A program made the translations under genes and the position numbers. A stretch of DNA of 64,000 bases from Neisseriaceae bacterium CLB008 (GTDB lineage: Bacteria > Pseudomonadota > Gammaproteobacteria > Burkholderiales > Neisseriaceae), in assembly GCA_041228285.1 (NCBI GenBank), contig CP166133.1, positions 1,612,001 to 1,676,000 of the forward strand. The letters are read 5' to 3'. Shown piece by piece: positions 26,062 to 35,261 of the stretch. The notes under the pieces were generated by a model. That model was not told the origin of the DNA. It made no database searches and saw only the letters and a program-made list of their open reading frames with translations. Positions within the stretch are counted from its first letter, which is position 1, and each line of letters opens with the position of its first letter.

Positions 26062-26577
26062 TTAGCCCACTACCGCGGGCGCCCAGCGTCGCAGCAGCAC
26101 CGCATAGGCTTTAGCCAGCAAAACCAGCAAGATTGCGCCAAATAAAGTCGGTAGCCATAAAAAGCCCCAGCCAGGATCGCTTAAAAACACGATCACGGGA
26201 TTGCTGCCTGCGGGCGGGTGCACGGTCTGCGTGTACAGCATCAGCATCGCGGCCGCGGCGCCAGCAGCGGCTAAGGCCCACCAGCTAGGGCCTAAGAGCC
26301 ACAGAAAGGCGAGGCCTAAGGCCGAGCTAAGCATGTGCCCACCAATGACGTTACGGGGCTGCGAAAACGGCACATTCGGAAAACCAAACAATAACACACA
26401 GCTGGCCCCAAACGAACCCAATAGCCAAGGCTGGCCGCTCAACACGGCCAAGAAAGCCACCACCGCTAGCCCCAAAAACACCCCTGCGCCCACCAGCACC
26501 ACCTTTTTCAAAGACGGGGATGCCGATGCTGCAGGCTTTAGTTGAGCCCGCAGCATACGCCAAATATGTGTCAACAT
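26062..26577 (-). CDS. HPP-family membrane protein
   Basis: A 171-residue inner-membrane protein with four or five hydrophobic segments and the defining motif TVHPPAGSNP (about residues 117-126). Plant and cyanobacterial relatives have been linked to nitrite transport; bacterial roles are not established. It sits between formate dehydrogenase (18 bp gap) and the OFA transporter (35 bp gap) in one apparent operon, so it may move a small anion linked to formate metabolism. Confidence 0.87.
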   Translation of the reverse strand: MLTHIWRMLRAQLKPAASASPSLKKVVLVGAGVFLGLAVVAFLAVLSGQPWLLGSFGASCVLLFGFPNVPFSQPRNVIGGHMLSSALGLAFLWLLGPSWWALAAAGAAAAMLMLYTQTVHPPAGSNPVIVFLSDPGWGFLWLPTLFGAILLVLLAKAYAVLLRRWAPAVVG

Positions 26578-26595
26578 GATCCCCCACTTTTCGTC

Positions 26596-27789
26596 TTAAT
26601 AGCGGGCCGCTTCTTCAGAGCCTGTCGTGGTATTGCCTGCGCTGTATGAATGCGCGCCCACGCCGGCTAAAGCCCCATTTTGAACGATTAGATATTCATG
26701 ACGAATCGGCTCGTTGGCGAAATAGCATTCCAAGATTTCGCGCACGCCTGCGGCATAGCGAGCCTGAGCCGACAAGCTGGTGCCAGAAATGTGCGGCGTC
26801 ATGCCATGGTTCGGCATGCTGCGCCAAGGATGGTCGGCCGGTGCCGGTTGCGGAAACCACACGTCTCCCGCATAGCCAGCTAGCTGCCCCGTTTCGAGCG
26901 CCTCGGCAATGGCGTGTGCATCACACAGTTTGCCGCGGGCAGTATTGATTAAATAAGCCCCTCGCTTAAATGCCTGCAATGACTCGGCGTTCACCATGCC
27001 TTCGGTTTCGGGATGCAAAGGACAGTTGAGGGTCACCACATCGCACGCTTGGGCTAAGCTCGCGAGGCTGTCGTGATGAGTGAGGTTAAGCTCTGCCTCC
27101 ACGCTTTCTGGCAAGCGGTGCCGATCCATATAGTGTAAGTCTACGTCAAACGGCTTCAGTAAACGCAACACTCTTAAGCCGATGCGCCCTGCCGCCACAG
27201 TACCGACGCTCATGCCTTCTAAGTCATAGGACCGCGCCACACAGTCGGCGATGTTCCAGCCGCCTTTCATCACCCAGTTATAGGACGGAATGTAATTTCG
27301 CACCAGGCCTAAAATCATCATCACCACATGTTCCGCCACGCTGTTGCTGTTGCAATAAGTCACCTCTGCCACGGTGACGTTGTGATCAATTGCCGCCTGT
27401 AAATCGGTATGATCCGAGCCAATACCGGCGGTGACGATCATTTTTAATTTTTTGGCTTTTTCAAAACGCGCCGCCGTCATATAGGCTGGCCAAAACGGTT
27501 GGGAAATGACGATTTCAGCATCGGCCAACTCTTGATCTAACACGCTGTGGTCGCCATCTTTGCTGGCCGTGACAATGAACTCATGCCCCAAACCTTCTAA
27601 ATAATCCCGTAGGCCCAAAGCGCCGGACACGCTGCCCAATAGTGTACCTGGGGTAAAATCGATGGCCTTAGGCGTTGGCAGCGTTTGCCCATCGGGATAG
27701 CGCTCTAATTTCGGGAGGCCGTCACGCGCGTAGCGGGTGGGATAGCCTGAGATTGGATCATCGTATAAAACGCAAATGATTTTTGCCAT
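26596..27789 (-). CDS. fdh: NAD+-dependent formate dehydrogenase
   Basis: A 397-residue soluble enzyme that oxidises formate to CO2 with reduction of NAD+, without metal cofactors. It follows the Pseudomonas sp. 101 enzyme closely along its length. Visible features are the formate-site QPFWPAY, TAGIGSDHTDL, the nucleotide-binding VGTVAAGRIG followed by the NAD-selecting Asp in YMDRHR, NTARGKLCD with the catalytic Arg, and TPHISG with the catalytic His. The start at 27789 (MAKIICVLYDDP) has GAGGAGC upstream; the frame extends 20 codons further but is not family-like. First gene of the fdh-HPP-OFA operon. Confidence 0.97.
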   Translation of the reverse strand: MAKIICVLYDDPISGYPTRYARDGLPKLERYPDGQTLPTPKAIDFTPGTLLGSVSGALGLRDYLEGLGHEFIVTASKDGDHSVLDQELADAEIVISQPFWPAYMTAARFEKAKKLKMIVTAGIGSDHTDLQAAIDHNVTVAEVTYCNSNSVAEHVVMMILGLVRNYIPSYNWVMKGGWNIADCVARSYDLEGMSVGTVAAGRIGLRVLRLLKPFDVDLHYMDRHRLPESVEAELNLTHHDSLASLAQACDVVTLNCPLHPETEGMVNAESLQAFKRGAYLINTARGKLCDAHAIAEALETGQLAGYAGDVWFPQPAPADHPWRSMPNHGMTPHISGTSLSAQARYAAGVREILECYFANEPIRHEYLIVQNGALAGVGAHSYSAGNTTTGSEEAARY

Positions 27790-27849
27790 GATGTTGCTCC
27801 TCATTGAGTAAAAGTAGACAAGCGGCTTAGGCTCATAAAGCCCCAACAC

Positions 27850-28333
27850 ATTGTTTCAACATTATTTTATGTTTCGCCGTCTTGCCTAATTTTGCATAAA
27901 GTCGCCCCTCTGGCTAATCGTTTGATCTGATGAGGTGATCGCTGTGGGTGATGAGCGTGGGCGCAGGTTTTTTATGGCGGCGCCCTCAAACCCAAAACAA
28001 AATCACCAAGGCATGAGGAAACGAATGGCATTAGGCAGTAACGATTAGGCACGCTGCGCTTTACGCCACCCTACAACTCAGCAATAAGCGCCGCGACGAT
28101 CAAAGAACGCAGTGACATACCAAGGTTTACTGTGTCCACTATTTAATAGCCATCACGTTGACCGTTATGCGTAGGCTGGCCCGCGGCCCATGCAGATGAT
28201 TCAGGAGCACTGGCTCATTTGAGATCGTGGGCACACTTCGCCTTACCCACCCGACCCAATCGCAATAAACCATGATTCATCAATGGGTCGATCAGACAAA
28301 CCCCATAATGCTCAAAGCCTATGCTTACCCACA
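27850..28333. other. Intergenic region with decayed repeat copies, no gene seen
   Basis: About 480 bp between fdh and the DUF4282 gene. It contains two degenerate copies of the GTGGGTA...TACCCAC type repeat (about 28046-28074 and 28226-28254; compare 49432 and 49544). No convincing reading frame, RNA or further promoter was found beyond the expected fdh promoter region. Confidence 0.5.
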
Positions 28334-28358
28334 AAAAAAGCGTGACTCAGTCACGCTT
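28332..28358 (-). terminator. Rho-independent terminator after the DUF4282 gene
   Basis: On the minus strand AAGCGTGA-N5-TCACGCTT is followed by a run of T residues, 17 bp past the stop codon. Confidence 0.85.
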
Positions 28359-28374
28359 CACTCATCGCCACCCA

Positions 28375-28617
28375 TCAACGTTGGGTTTGCTCGGCAATTT
28401 TTTTCAAGTATTCATTGTTCTTAAACGCAATCATGATCAACTCGAAGCTGATGCGACAGCTAATGAGGCCCAACACCAACACAGCGATGCCTTGACCTGC
28501 ATGGCCACTGAACAGCATCAAGACGCCGCTTATAATAATCAGCGCGCTGGAAATCCAGTAAAAAAACACTAAAATACTGGGGGTAATCAACCGATCAAAA
28601 CCTAATAAATCTTTCAT
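28375..28617 (-). CDS. DUF4282-family small membrane protein
   Basis: An 80-residue protein with two hydrophobic helices (residues 13-35 and 42-62) separated by a short loop, beginning MKDLLGFDRLITPSIL, which matches the usual start of DUF4282 proteins. The C-terminus is charged and cytoplasmic. Function unknown. It is followed by its own terminator and lies 68 bp downstream of cysG on the same strand. Confidence 0.8.
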   Translation of the reverse strand: MKDLLGFDRLITPSILVFFYWISSALIIISGVLMLFSGHAGQGIAVLVLGLISCRISFELIMIAFKNNEYLKKIAEQTQR

Positions 28618-28685
28618 AAATCATCCTGACGTCTGGTAAAATTAATCGTCATATCATAGCATCCTTAAAAATAACACACTACTTT

Positions 28686-30107
28686 TCAAACACAAGCCAA
28701 TCTTTGTGTCGCCTTCTGTGTTGGTTGGTCGCTGGCCGCCGCCCCAAACCAGGCCAATTCAGGCTGTAATGCCACCACTTCTCCAATCACGATCAAGGCC
28801 GGCGTCGGTGCGCCTTCGGCTAAAGAGGCCAGTTCGGCCAGCGTGCCGATGCGGACGCTTTGCGTCGGCAAAGTGCCGTGACTGATGATGGCCACTGGCG
28901 TGTCGTGGCCGCGGCCATATTGAATTAAGGCAGCGCTGATGTCGGCGGCTTTAATCGTACCCATATACACCACCAAAGTTTGCCGCCCACGCGCCAGCGT
29001 GGCCCAGTCTAGCTCGTCACCGTCGGGGCGGCAGTGGCCGGTCACGAACAGCGCCGTTTGGGCATGGTCACGGTGCGTTAACGGAATGCCGGCATAAGCC
29101 GTCGCACCTAAAGCCGCAGTAATGCCTGGCACCACCGTAAAGGGAATGCCGGCCTTGGCCAACACGCTCAGCTCTTCGCCACCACGGCCGAATACGAATG
29201 GGTCGCCGCCTTTTAGCCGCACCACGCGCTTACCCGCCAAGGCATAGTCCAGCAGCAGCTGATTGGTTTGCTGCTGCGCCACTTGGTGGCCGCCGGCGCG
29301 CTTGCCCACGGCGATTTGATCGGCATCGCGGCGAATCAGCTTCAATACCTCGGGCCCAACTAGGGCATCATAAAACACCACATCGGCGCTTTGAATCGCC
29401 TGTAGACCATTGAGGGTCAACAACCCAGCGTCTCCTGGCCCGGCCCCGACCAAAGTCACCGATCCAAGGCTGGGTTGATGGCCATCTAGCTGCGCTTCAA
29501 GTACGGCTTCTGCCGCCTGCAATTGACCGCTGCGCGCGGCTTGTTCGAATGGGCCGTTGAAGAGGCGCTCCCAAAAATAGCGCCGTTCATTAAAACTGTG
29601 AATACGCGCCTTCACCCGCGTGCGCCAAGCCGCGGCTAAAGTAGCCATACTGCCCAAATGCTGGGGCAATATGGCTTCAATGCGTTCACGCCACTGGCGT
29701 GCCAAAACGGGCGCCGCGCCTCCACTGGAAACGGCGATCTGAATCGGCCCGCGCTCAATCACGGCAGGGGTAATAAAGCGGCACAGCGCCTGATCGTCCA
29801 CCACATTCACCAGGCGATGGCGCGCTTCAGCGGCCAAAAATACTTGCTGATTTAAGGCTTGATCGTCGGTGGCCGCAATCACCAGCCACACCCCGTCGAT
29901 CTGGGCCGGCTCAAAATCGGCTGCCAGCCACGACACCGTACCGGCATCTAACCAGCCCTGAATGGCCTGATTGACCTTGGGTGCCACCAACTGCACCTGC
30001 GCTTGGCTGTTTAATAGGGCTGCGATCTTACGCTCTGCCACCATGCCGCCGCCCACCACTAAGACGGGCTTGTCGGTTAAATCTGCAAACAAAGGGAAAT
30101 AGGCCAT
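28686..30107 (-). CDS. cysG: Siroheme synthase CysG (trifunctional)
   Basis: A 473-residue enzyme that methylates uroporphyrinogen III, oxidises precorrin-2 and inserts iron, making siroheme for sulfite reductase. The N-terminal dehydrogenase/ferrochelatase half shows [17 protein letters not shown]; the C-terminal methyltransferase half shows [30 protein letters not shown] and [16 protein letters not shown]. It is divergent from cysH and its product is needed by the cysI protein encoded in the same locus. Confidence 0.97.
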   Translation of the reverse strand: MAYFPLFADLTDKPVLVVGGGMVAERKIAALLNSQAQVQLVAPKVNQAIQGWLDAGTVSWLAADFEPAQIDGVWLVIAATDDQALNQQVFLAAEARHRLVNVVDDQALCRFITPAVIERGPIQIAVSSGGAAPVLARQWRERIEAILPQHLGSMATLAAAWRTRVKARIHSFNERRYFWERLFNGPFEQAARSGQLQAAEAVLEAQLDGHQPSLGSVTLVGAGPGDAGLLTLNGLQAIQSADVVFYDALVGPEVLKLIRRDADQIAVGKRAGGHQVAQQQTNQLLLDYALAGKRVVRLKGGDPFVFGRGGEELSVLAKAGIPFTVVPGITAALGATAYAGIPLTHRDHAQTALFVTGHCRPDGDELDWATLARGRQTLVVYMGTIKAADISAALIQYGRGHDTPVAIISHGTLPTQSVRIGTLAELASLAEGAPTPALIVIGEVVALQPELAWFGAAASDQPTQKATQRLACV

Positions 30108-30137
30108 ACGGCGTCCTTAAAGCGAAACCAAAACCCT

Positions 30138-30166
30138 AATTTAGCCATCTAGACGTAAATAGTAAA
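30138..30166 (-). promoter_or_regulatory. Putative cysG promoter with ACGTCTAGA in its spacer
   Basis: On the minus strand TTTACT (30166-30161) and TAAATT (30143-30138) are 17 bp apart. The spacer carries ACGTCTAGA (30156-30148), the same 9-mer seen in the cysH promoter spacer. Confidence 0.5.
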
Positions 30167-30307
30167 ATACCCAATTGGCCTTAGCTCACAACCAAACGTT
30201 ATATACGCACGCCACACTCACCGCTCTAAACCCCTTCTTCACTTTGGCTTATTCAGTCATCTTTACCCCATATGGTTTTTGGTTATAAGCACAGCTGTTA
30301 ATGTTAT

Positions 30308-30337
30308 TTTACACGTCTAGACGTCTGTTGCTACGAT
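30308..30337 (+). promoter_or_regulatory. Putative cysH operon promoter with 12-bp palindrome
   Basis: TTTACA (30308-30313) and TACGAT (30332-30337) are 18 bp apart. The spacer holds the perfect palindrome ACGTCTAGACGT (30313-30324). A regulator bound there would sit between the -35 and -10 boxes. Confidence 0.5.
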
Positions 30338-30372
30338 GGCCTTATGACAAAAACAAGCATGGAGTGACTTTT

Positions 30373-31134
30373 ATGGTCAGCCAAATCAACCCCTTGCCGT
30401 GGCAACCCCCGCAGGCAACGACTGCAGTACTAAATGCCTTGGCAGATAAAATCCGCCTCTTAGACATTCGCCTGCGCTACATCACCGAGCAAGCGCTAGA
30501 CAGCCGCTTGGCCTCCAGCCTCGCCGCCGAAGACATGGTGCTCACCGATGCCATTGCGCGCCAGCAGCTGCCGATTACCATCTTCACCCTAGCCACCGGC
30601 AAGCTACCGCTCGAAACCTTGGCCTTACTGCCTCAGGTTCAGCGCCGCTACGGACTCACTGTGACCACCGTAGCACCAGACCCAGAGGCTACTGCTGCCT
30701 ACGAAGCCAAGCATGGTGCGTTCGCTTTTTACGACAGCGTGCCGCTGCGCCAGCGCTGCTGTCACATTCGTAAAATTGAACCCTTAAATCGCGCCTTAGT
30801 AGGCGCCGATGCTTGGCTTACCGGCCAACGTCAGGCGCAATCGGTGACCCGCGCCACGCTGTCGTTTCATCAGCTTGATGACGAACGGCAAATGGCCAAA
30901 TTCAACCCGCTGTTTGATTGGTCAGAGGCTGACGTTTGGGCCTACATCCAGCATTTCGACGTGCCCTGCAACGCTTTATACCAACAGGGTTATCCCAGCA
31001 TTGGCTGCGACCCTTGCACCAAAGCCGTACGCGCCGACCAAGACATCCGTGCCGGCCGCTGGTGGTGGGAGCAACAAGACAGCAAAGAGTGTGGCCTCCA
31101 CCCTTCCTCTCAATCCAACCCAAGCGAGTCTTAG
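30373..31134 (+). CDS. cysH: Assimilatory APS reductase (iron-sulfur CysH)
   Basis: A 253-residue reductase that makes sulfite from adenosine phosphosulfate with thioredoxin. The start at 30373 (MVSQINPLPW) is preceded by GGAG; the frame extends upstream over the promoter. The cysteine pairs RCCHIRKIEP and GCDPCTKAV are the [4Fe-4S] ligands that distinguish APS from PAPS reductases, and KECGLH near the C-terminus carries the catalytic cysteine. Use of APS directly fits the absence of an APS kinase gene in the locus. First gene of the cysHDNJI-sbp-TWA run. Confidence 0.95.
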   Translation: MVSQINPLPWQPPQATTAVLNALADKIRLLDIRLRYITEQALDSRLASSLAAEDMVLTDAIARQQLPITIFTLATGKLPLETLALLPQVQRRYGLTVTTVAPDPEATAAYEAKHGAFAFYDSVPLRQRCCHIRKIEPLNRALVGADAWLTGQRQAQSVTRATLSFHQLDDERQMAKFNPLFDWSEADVWAYIQHFDVPCNALYQQGYPSIGCDPCTKAVRADQDIRAGRWWWEQQDSKECGLHPSSQSNPSES

Positions 31135-31135
31135 T

Positions 31136-32053
31136 ATGACCACATTACACACTACCCACCTTGACTGGCTTGAAGCCGAAGCCATCCACATCATTCGTGA
31201 AGTGGCAGCCGAAGCCCGCCACCCCGCGCTGTTGTTTTCCGGCGGCAAAGATTCTGTCGTGCTGCTGGCCCTAGCCTGTAAAGCCTTTACTTTTGGTGAT
31301 CGGCCCTTGCGGCTGCCGTTTACGCTGGTGCACATCGACACCGGCCACAACTACCCCGAAGTCATTGCCTTTCGCGACCAAACCGCGGCGCGCGTAGGCG
31401 CACCTTTGGTGATTGGCCACGTAGAAGACTCCATCGCCAAAGGCACGGTGGTGCTGCGCCACGCCACCGATTCACGCAATGCAGCTCAAGCCGTGACGCT
31501 GCTAGAAACCATTGCCGAGCAAGGGTTTGATGCCCTAATGGGCGGGGCTAGACGCGATGAAGAAAAAGCCCGCGCCAAAGAACGTATTTTTTCTTTTCGG
31601 GATGAATTCGGCCAATGGGATCCTAAAGCTCAGCGTCCAGAGCTTTGGTCGCTCTACAACACTCGCCTGAACGCGGGCGAACACATGCGCGTTTTCCCTA
31701 TTTCCAACTGGACCGAGCTAGACATCTGGCAATACATCGAGCGCGAAGGTTTGGCGCTGCCCGACATTTATTACGCCCATCGGCGCGAGGTGGTCGAGCG
31801 CCGCGGCCTGTTGGTGCCGGTGACGGCCTACACGCCAAAGGCGGCCAACGAAGACAGCAGCGTGCGCTCGGTACGGTTTCGCACCGTCGGCGACATCAGC
31901 TGCACCTGCCCTGTGGCCAGCGAAGCGGCCACGCCCGCCGACATCATCCGCGAAACCGCCCTGAGCCAGATTTCTGAGCGCAGCGCCACCCGCCTAGACG
32001 ACCAGGTTTCTGAAGTCGCCATGGAAGAACGTAAACGCGCCGGCTATTTTTAA
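31136..32053 (+). CDS. cysD: Sulfate adenylyltransferase small subunit CysD
   Basis: A 305-residue subunit that adenylates sulfate with ATP, driven by the CysN GTPase. The true start is ATG 31136 (MTTLHTTHLDWLEAEAI), one base after the cysH stop; the open frame extends far upstream inside cysH but is not coding there. The PP-loop ALLFSGGKDSVVLL, HIDTGHNYPEV and the C-terminal RAGYF ending are family hallmarks. Confidence 0.97.
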   Translation: MTTLHTTHLDWLEAEAIHIIREVAAEARHPALLFSGGKDSVVLLALACKAFTFGDRPLRLPFTLVHIDTGHNYPEVIAFRDQTAARVGAPLVIGHVEDSIAKGTVVLRHATDSRNAAQAVTLLETIAEQGFDALMGGARRDEEKARAKERIFSFRDEFGQWDPKAQRPELWSLYNTRLNAGEHMRVFPISNWTELDIWQYIEREGLALPDIYYAHRREVVERRGLLVPVTAYTPKAANEDSSVRSVRFRTVGDISCTCPVASEAATPADIIRETALSQISERSATRLDDQVSEVAMEERKRAGYF

Positions 32054-32095
32054 GCCCAGACCCAACCGCCCCATTGCAGCACGAAAAGGACCCTT

Positions 32096-33400
32096 ATGAG
32101 CACCCAACCTTCTGTTTTAAGATTCATCACCGCCGGCAGCGTCGACGATGGTAAATCGACCTTGATTGGCCGTCTGCTGTACGACAGCCACGCCCTCTTA
32201 AGCGACCAGCTGGATCGACTTCATCACGACCACAGCAAGCGCACCGACGACGGCGTGCCAGATTTTGCCTCGCTCACCGACGGCCTTGCGGCGGAACGAG
32301 AACAAGGCATCACCATCGACGTGGCCTATCGCTACTTCAACACCGCTGAGCGTAAATTCATCATTGCCGACACGCCTGGCCATGAACAATACACCCGCAA
32401 TATGGTCACCGGCGCCTCCACTGCCCACGCCGCCATTGTGCTGATCGACGCCAGCCGCCTCGACTTAAGCCAGAGCGAGCCGCAGCTATTGCCCCAAACT
32501 AAGCGCCACAGCGCCTTATTGAAGCTATTGGGTTGCCCTCACATTGTGGTGGCGGTTAATAAGCTGGACTTACTCAATCACGATCAAGGCGCTTTTGAGG
32601 CGATTACCGCCGCCTATGCGCGCTTGGCTGACAGCCTAGGCCTACAGCCTGAGCAGATCCACTATGTACCGATTTCGGCGCTCTACGGCGACAATATTGT
32701 CGCCGCCAGCACCAATTTACCTTGGTATCAAGGCCCAGCCTTATTGAGCTTATTGTCTGGCCTGAGCACCGACCGCAGTCTACCCGACGACGCTAAAGCC
32801 GCCATTTTCCCCGTCCAGCGCGTGGCCAGACAGGATGGCAGCGCCGCCGATGATTTTCGCGGCTACCAAGGACGGCTAGAACAAGGCCAGCTCAGCGTAG
32901 GCCAGCCGGTATGGATCGAACCTGCGGGCAAGCTCAGCCACATTCAATCCTTGCTCGGCCTAGAAGGCGCCGTGACCCACGCCCAAGCAGGCGACCTCCT
33001 CACCTTAACCTTAACCGAAGACATTGATGTGTCGCGCGGCGACACCATTGTGGCGGCCAATTCACCCTATCTAGCCACCAAACGGTTGACCGCCTCTCTG
33101 TGCTGGTTTGACCAACGTCCGCTCAATCCGGCTCGGCGCTATTGGCTCAAACACGGCACTCAAACCGTGTACGCCAAGGTCAGTCAAGTGCTGAGCGTCT
33201 GGGACGTCCACACCCTCAGCCACGGTAGCGAAGCCGAAACCTTAGCCTTAAACGACATCGGCAGCGTCCAGCTCAGCCTACAGCAGGCCATTGTGCCCAC
33301 GCTGTACCAAGACAACCCCAATACCGGCGCTTTCATCCTCATCGATGAAGCCACCAACCAAACCGTGGCGGCAGGCATGATCACGGCGCTGAGCCAATAA
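32096..33400 (+). CDS. cysN: Sulfate adenylyltransferase large subunit CysN (GTPase)
   Basis: A 434-residue translation-factor-like GTPase that powers APS formation by CysD. GTPase motifs are GSVDDGKSTLIGRLL, DTPGHEQYTRNM and NKLDL. There is no C-terminal APS kinase (CysC) domain, in line with the APS-type reductase upstream. Located 42 bp after cysD. Confidence 0.97.
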   Translation: MSTQPSVLRFITAGSVDDGKSTLIGRLLYDSHALLSDQLDRLHHDHSKRTDDGVPDFASLTDGLAAEREQGITIDVAYRYFNTAERKFIIADTPGHEQYTRNMVTGASTAHAAIVLIDASRLDLSQSEPQLLPQTKRHSALLKLLGCPHIVVAVNKLDLLNHDQGAFEAITAAYARLADSLGLQPEQIHYVPISALYGDNIVAASTNLPWYQGPALLSLLSGLSTDRSLPDDAKAAIFPVQRVARQDGSAADDFRGYQGRLEQGQLSVGQPVWIEPAGKLSHIQSLLGLEGAVTHAQAGDLLTLTLTEDIDVSRGDTIVAANSPYLATKRLTASLCWFDQRPLNPARRYWLKHGTQTVYAKVSQVLSVWDVHTLSHGSEAETLALNDIGSVQLSLQQAIVPTLYQDNPNTGAFILIDEATNQTVAAGMITALSQ

Positions 33401-33443
33401 GCTCCTTCCCATTCATCTAAGAACACGACCACAAAGGATTCTC

Positions 33444-35231
33444 ATGAGCGCGCTTGCTTTTCCGCTTGACCCTGCACTTGCCCAGCAGCTGACGGCGCTG
33501 AACGCCACCCAGCTTGCCTGGCTATCCGGCTATTGTTGGGCACAAAGCCAAACCGACCCTCTCAATCTAGAGGCGCTGTTGACGCCGACGGCCACCGAAG
33601 TGGCGGCACGGCAAATCACCATTTTATCGGCCTCACAAACCGGCAATGCGCGCCGCGTTGCCGAAGCCTTACTGTTGCGCCTCGATGGCTTGGGCCTTAA
33701 AGTGCGCCTAAGCGGCGTGGCCGACTACAAAAGTAAGCAACTGAGCCAAGAGGACATCGTGCTGTTGGTGACCTCCACCCAAGGCGAAGGCGAGCCGCCG
33801 GAAGAAGCCATTCCCCTATATCAATATCTATTCGGTAAAAAAGCGCCCGACCTGAGCGCCTTGAGCTATGCCGTTTTGTCCTTAGGCGACAGCTCTTACC
33901 CTGATTTTTGTCAGGCCGGCAAAGACTTTGATGAGCAACTGACACGCCTAGGCGCTACCCGCCTGAGCCCACGGCAAGATTGCGACCTTGACCACGAAGC
34001 CGACGCCGACGCTTGGTGTGCCCAAATCAGCCAGACCTTGGCCGCACTGGCGCCGACGCAGACGGCCGCCGCAACGGTCGCGACCGCCACAGCACCGGCC
34101 AGCGCCTACACGAAAGCCCAGCCGTATCACGCCACCCTGTCGCTGCGCCAAAAAATCACCGCCAGCGGCGCCGCCAAAGACATTCAGCACGTGGTCATCG
34201 ACTTAGGCGATTCCGGCATCCACTATCAGCCCGGAGATGCGCTTGGCGTTTGGCCCAGCAATGAGCCAGCATTAGTCGACGCCATTCTGGCCGCGACTGG
34301 CTTTAACGGCGATGACCTGGTCACCCTCACCGACGGCCAACAACAGCCGCTGCGCGCCGTGCTGTTACACCATGCCGAACTGACCCAAAACACGCCGCAA
34401 TTCGTGAAAGGCTATGCCCAACTGGGCCAGATTGAGCCCTTACTGGCCTTCATCGACGACGCCAAGGCCTTGAATGACTACATAGCCAGCACGCCCATTG
34501 TCGCCATTTTGCGCCGCCATCCTTTGTCGCCCAGCGTCCTTGATGCCCAAACTTTTTACAGCCTGCTGCGGCCGCTGACGCCCCGCCTGTACTCCATCGC
34601 CTCGGCCCAAGCGGAAGTGGACAACGAAGTACACCTCACGGTGGCCCTGACCCATTTTGAACACGAAGGTGAATCCTTTAACGGCACCGCCTCGGGATTT
34701 TTGGGCGCCCGCTTGCAAGAAGACGAATCGGTTCAGGTTTACATTGAGCCCAATCCGCATTTTCGTCTGCCCCACGACCCCGCCACCGACATCATCATGA
34801 TCGGCGCCGGTACCGGCGTGGCTCCCTATCGCGCCTTCATGCAGCAGCGCGAATATGAAGCCGCCAGCGGCAAGAACTGGCTGGTGTTCGGCAATCAACG
34901 CTTCATCGATGATTTTTTATACCAAACCGAATGGCAGCAATGGCACAAGCAAGGCCTGCTGCACCAAGTTAGCCTGGCCTGGTCGCGCCAGAATCCACAG
35001 CAAAAAACCTATGTTCAAGATCGGCTGCGTCAAGAAGCTGTACAGCTATGGCAATGGCTGCAAAACGGTGCCCACCTCTATGTTTGCGGCGACGCCAATC
35101 GCATGGCGCGCGACGTTGAAGCGACCTTACTTGAGCTGATCGCCGCACAAGGCCAGCTCGATGCCGACGACGCCCGCGACTATTTAAACGACTTACGCGA
35201 ACAAGGGCGCTATCAGCGCGACGTGTATTAA
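33444..35231 (+). CDS. cysJ: Sulfite reductase (NADPH) flavoprotein subunit CysJ
   Basis: A 595-residue electron-transfer subunit that passes electrons from NADPH through FAD and FMN to CysI. Domain order is flavodoxin-like FMN domain (ILSASQTGNARRVAEAL, residues 55-200), FAD domain (PRLYSIASAQ, GTASGFLGARL) and NADPH domain (IGAGTGVAPYRAFMQ, FGNQRFIDDFLYQTEW), ending in RYQRDVY as in E. coli CysJ. An Ala/Thr-rich linker separates the first two domains. Confidence 0.97.
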   Translation: MSALAFPLDPALAQQLTALNATQLAWLSGYCWAQSQTDPLNLEALLTPTATEVAARQITILSASQTGNARRVAEALLLRLDGLGLKVRLSGVADYKSKQLSQEDIVLLVTSTQGEGEPPEEAIPLYQYLFGKKAPDLSALSYAVLSLGDSSYPDFCQAGKDFDEQLTRLGATRLSPRQDCDLDHEADADAWCAQISQTLAALAPTQTAAATVATATAPASAYTKAQPYHATLSLRQKITASGAAKDIQHVVIDLGDSGIHYQPGDALGVWPSNEPALVDAILAATGFNGDDLVTLTDGQQQPLRAVLLHHAELTQNTPQFVKGYAQLGQIEPLLAFIDDAKALNDYIASTPIVAILRRHPLSPSVLDAQTFYSLLRPLTPRLYSIASAQAEVDNEVHLTVALTHFEHEGESFNGTASGFLGARLQEDESVQVYIEPNPHFRLPHDPATDIIMIGAGTGVAPYRAFMQQREYEAASGKNWLVFGNQRFIDDFLYQTEWQQWHKQGLLHQVSLAWSRQNPQQKTYVQDRLRQEAVQLWQWLQNGAHLYVCGDANRMARDVEATLLELIAAQGQLDADDARDYLNDLREQGRYQRDVY

Positions 35232-35261
35232 ACCCATAAGATGACCCTAGGAACCCACATT

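Noticed and set aside
27850-28333. Pseudogene or small RNA in the fdh/DUF4282 gap
   Set aside because: No frame gives family-like protein and no promoter-terminator pair stands out; only decayed short repeats are visible.
30313-30326. MetJ operator (tandem AGACGTCT boxes) in front of cysH
   Set aside because: The sequence does contain AGACGTCT, but MetJ is a gammaproteobacterial regulator and the rest of the window points elsewhere; I keep it as an unassigned palindrome.
30875-31135. N-terminal extension of CysD inside cysH
   Set aside because: The frame is open but the family start (MTTLHTTHLDWLEAE) is at 31136, one base after the cysH stop, and the upstream part is out-of-frame cysH sequence.
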